Source: Toxoplasma gondii ME49 (Eukaryota > Apicomplexa > Conoidasida > Eucoccidiorida > Sarcocystidae). Taken from it: 64,000 bases of DNA. The notes beneath the pieces are model-generated. The model saw nothing but the letters and a program-made list of their open reading frames with translations, was not told the DNA's origin and did no database searches. This document shows positions 59,596-64,000 of the stretch, in pieces. Location of the stretch: positions 2,501,789 to 2,565,788 of the forward strand of contig NC_031479.1 in the NCBI RefSeq assembly GCF_000006565.2, written 5' to 3'. The position numbers and the translations under genes are program-made. Positions within the stretch are counted from its first letter, which is position 1; each line of letters opens with the position of its first letter.

Positions 59596-63999
<4,404 letters not shown>

Positions 64000-64000
64000 C

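Overview
The window is nuclear DNA from a coccidian apicomplexan, most likely Toxoplasma gondii or a close relative such as Hammondia or Neospora. The evidence is multi-exon genes with GT-AG introns and pyrimidine-rich acceptors, long TA/TATG microsatellites confined to introns and spacers, Ser/Glu/Arg-rich low-complexity insertions in proteins, frequent TGCATGC palindromes, and protein families that are typically eukaryotic. The species call is inference. All exon models were built by hand from reading frame, splice consensus and phase. Exon lengths sum correctly in phase for each full-length model.

Layout from left to right: (1) 1-2359, upstream DNA with no supported gene. (2) 2360-3664 (+), a glutaredoxin-like (DUF836-type) protein, followed about 300 bp later by a two-exon TIM17 gene (3963-5338, +). 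(3) 8018-25956 (-), DNA topoisomerase II, with 29 inferred exons encoding about 1650 aa. One of its introns has a GC-AG boundary, at the TOPRIM metal-site codons. (4) 25957-31026, a spacer of about 5 kb without long ORFs. (5) 31027-41843 (-), a giant seven-exon, low-complexity protein of about 2924 aa that appears to carry a heavily expanded and degenerate kinesin-type motor core. (6) 44637-45850 (+), the RNA polymerase III zinc-ribbon subunit RPC11/POLR3K, divergent from the previous gene. (7) 47326-51847 (-), a four-exon WD40-like protein with Ala/Ser and Lys/Arg/Glu repeats, convergent with RPC11. (8) 54581-55783 (-), an intronless secreted or membrane protein of unknown family. (9) 59596 to the right edge (+), the first six exons of the spliceosomal DEAH helicase DHX8/PRP22, cut by the window end.

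These genes do not form a pathway-specific cluster. They are mostly housekeeping functions: DNA topology, mitochondrial import, Pol III transcription and spliceosome disassembly. Two fast-evolving coccidian proteins sit among them. No operon, CRISPR array, tRNA, rRNA or transposon was recognised. The least ordinary signals are the degenerate kinesin-like protein, the GC-AG intron at a catalytic motif of topoisomerase II, the acidic insertion in its ATPase region, and the orphan secreted protein. None is proven to be a new system.
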